64,000 nt of DNA from Flavobacteriaceae bacterium (lineage in GTDB: Bacteria; Bacteroidota; Bacteroidia; Flavobacteriales; Flavobacteriaceae), in NCBI GenBank assembly GCA_947491985.1, contig CANLLR010000007.1, positions 1 to 64,000 of the forward strand. The letters are read 5' to 3'. Positions 63,494-64,000 of this stretch are shown here, piece after piece. Below the pieces are notes generated by a model, which saw only the letters and a list, made by a program, of their open reading frames with translations, was not told where the DNA came from and did not search any database. Position numbers and translations under genes: made by a program. The first letter of the stretch is position 1, and every line of letters starts with the position of its first letter.

Positions 63494-64000
63494 CTATTTT
63501 TTTGTAATCAAATAATAAATGAAATAGTATGGTGCTATTTCAAGTGCGCAAAGATACAAAATAAAATAAAACAACTTCGGTATTATTAAATTTTGATAAA
63601 TTTTTAAAGAAAGTAAGTAGGTTATGGCATTTATAACCAATAAAATAGAAATAATGATTAAATAAATCGAATTTGATGCATAATTACTATAAAACAGCAA
63701 AATAGTTACAGGTAGAAGAAGCAAGCCTATGTAGGTTCGATACGTTACCTTCTGCAAATTAAATTGTTCGATAAGCTCTTCAATGTTAAAAGTTTCGGCA
63801 ATGATTTTTTCAACTAGAAACTTAGAAAGAATAAACACACTTAATAATGTAAAAATTTGAACAAAAAGGACCCAATCTGTTTTTGATCCGTAACCAAAAT
63901 GATGCAGCACGATTTGGATAAAAAAGGAGAGTGATACGATGTTGACTACAAAGAGCAACACATTAAAGCCACTCAACAAATGCGAACTATCTTTATATAT
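63494..64000 (-). CDS. DUF4271 family membrane protein, 5' end cut by the window
   Basis: The frame stays open to the last base of the window (upstream codons read IYKDSSH before LLSGFNVLLFVVN), so the start lies beyond 64000. The 169 visible residues contain five or six hydrophobic helices and the loop FNIEELIEQFNLQKVTYRTYIGLLLLP (read in parts), which matches DUF4271, a Bacteroidota family found beside hemD. A TTG at 63979 could be mistaken for a start, but the homologous block begins upstream of it. Function unknown. Confidence 0.85.
   Translation of the reverse strand: MYKDSSHLLSGFNVLLFVVNIVSLSFFIQIVLHHFGYGSKTDWVLFVQIFTLLSVFILSKFLVEKIIAETFNIEELIEQFNLQKVTYRTYIGLLLLPVTILLFYSNYASNSIYLIIISILLVINAITYLLSLKIYQNLIIPKLFYFILYLCALEIAPYYFIYYLITKK

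Overview
This is a 64-kb AT-rich chromosomal window from a member of the Bacteroidota, most probably Flavobacterium or a close relative. Three things point there. Good start codons lack Shine-Dalgarno sequences. Several genes carry the TTG-N17-23-TAnnTTTG promoter of Flavobacteria. The gene content is typical of the group: PorT, DUF4271, DUF3098 and DUF5686 proteins, beta-barrel proteins, a TlpA-like thioredoxin and SucA/SucB as separate genes. No phage, insertion sequence, plasmid gene, CRISPR array or rRNA was seen. One tRNA, tRNA-Ser(GGA), is present.

Layout. 0-3.6 kb: cold-shock protein, aspS and a TlpA-like thioredoxin. 3.6-10.3 kb: a leftward tripartite RND efflux operon (tetR, tolC-like, adaptor, permease) with a candidate TetR operator at its head. 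10.4-13.3 kb: a polyprenyl synthetase and small flavobacterial hypotheticals. 13.4-19.1 kb: sucA, sucB and an MFS exporter, separated by hairpin-forming dispersed repeats. 19.1-27.5 kb: the main accessory block. It holds a retropepsin-like protease, a membrane-anchored TPR-CHAT peptidase, a GxxExxY protein, a PKD/beta-barrel protein and a lipoprotein, facing an ECF-like sigma factor and its probable TPR-bearing anti-sigma partner. 27.6-32.3 kb: tatD, an acyltransferase, type I asparaginase, tRNA-Ser and porT. 32.3-35.3 kb: four poorly known secreted proteins, one a TraB/GumN-like lipoprotein. 35.7-43.6 kb: rpoN, asnS, an MMPL-type exporter and a Kef-type antiporter. 43.6-51 kb: a DUF5686 protein, pyrH-frr, a thioredoxin-like protein and the ftsX-DUF3098-uppP-truB cluster. 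51.2-64 kb: leuS, two outer-membrane proteins, a zinc peptidase, an Lrp regulator with a saccharopine-dehydrogenase-like enzyme, pckA, hemD and a DUF4271 gene cut by the window edge.

Most of the window is housekeeping: tRNA charging, TCA cycle and gluconeogenesis, isoprenoid and wall-lipid recycling, mRNA and ribosome turnover. The most unusual material is of two kinds. The first is the CHAT/retropepsin/sigma-factor block, which could be a cell-surface proteolytic signalling system. The second is a rich set of small repeats. These include heptanucleotide tandem repeats arranged as inverted pairs between genes, with one such array inside the coding region of leuS, and at least four other intergenic inverted-repeat families. 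All functional names come from reading motifs by eye; no database search was run.
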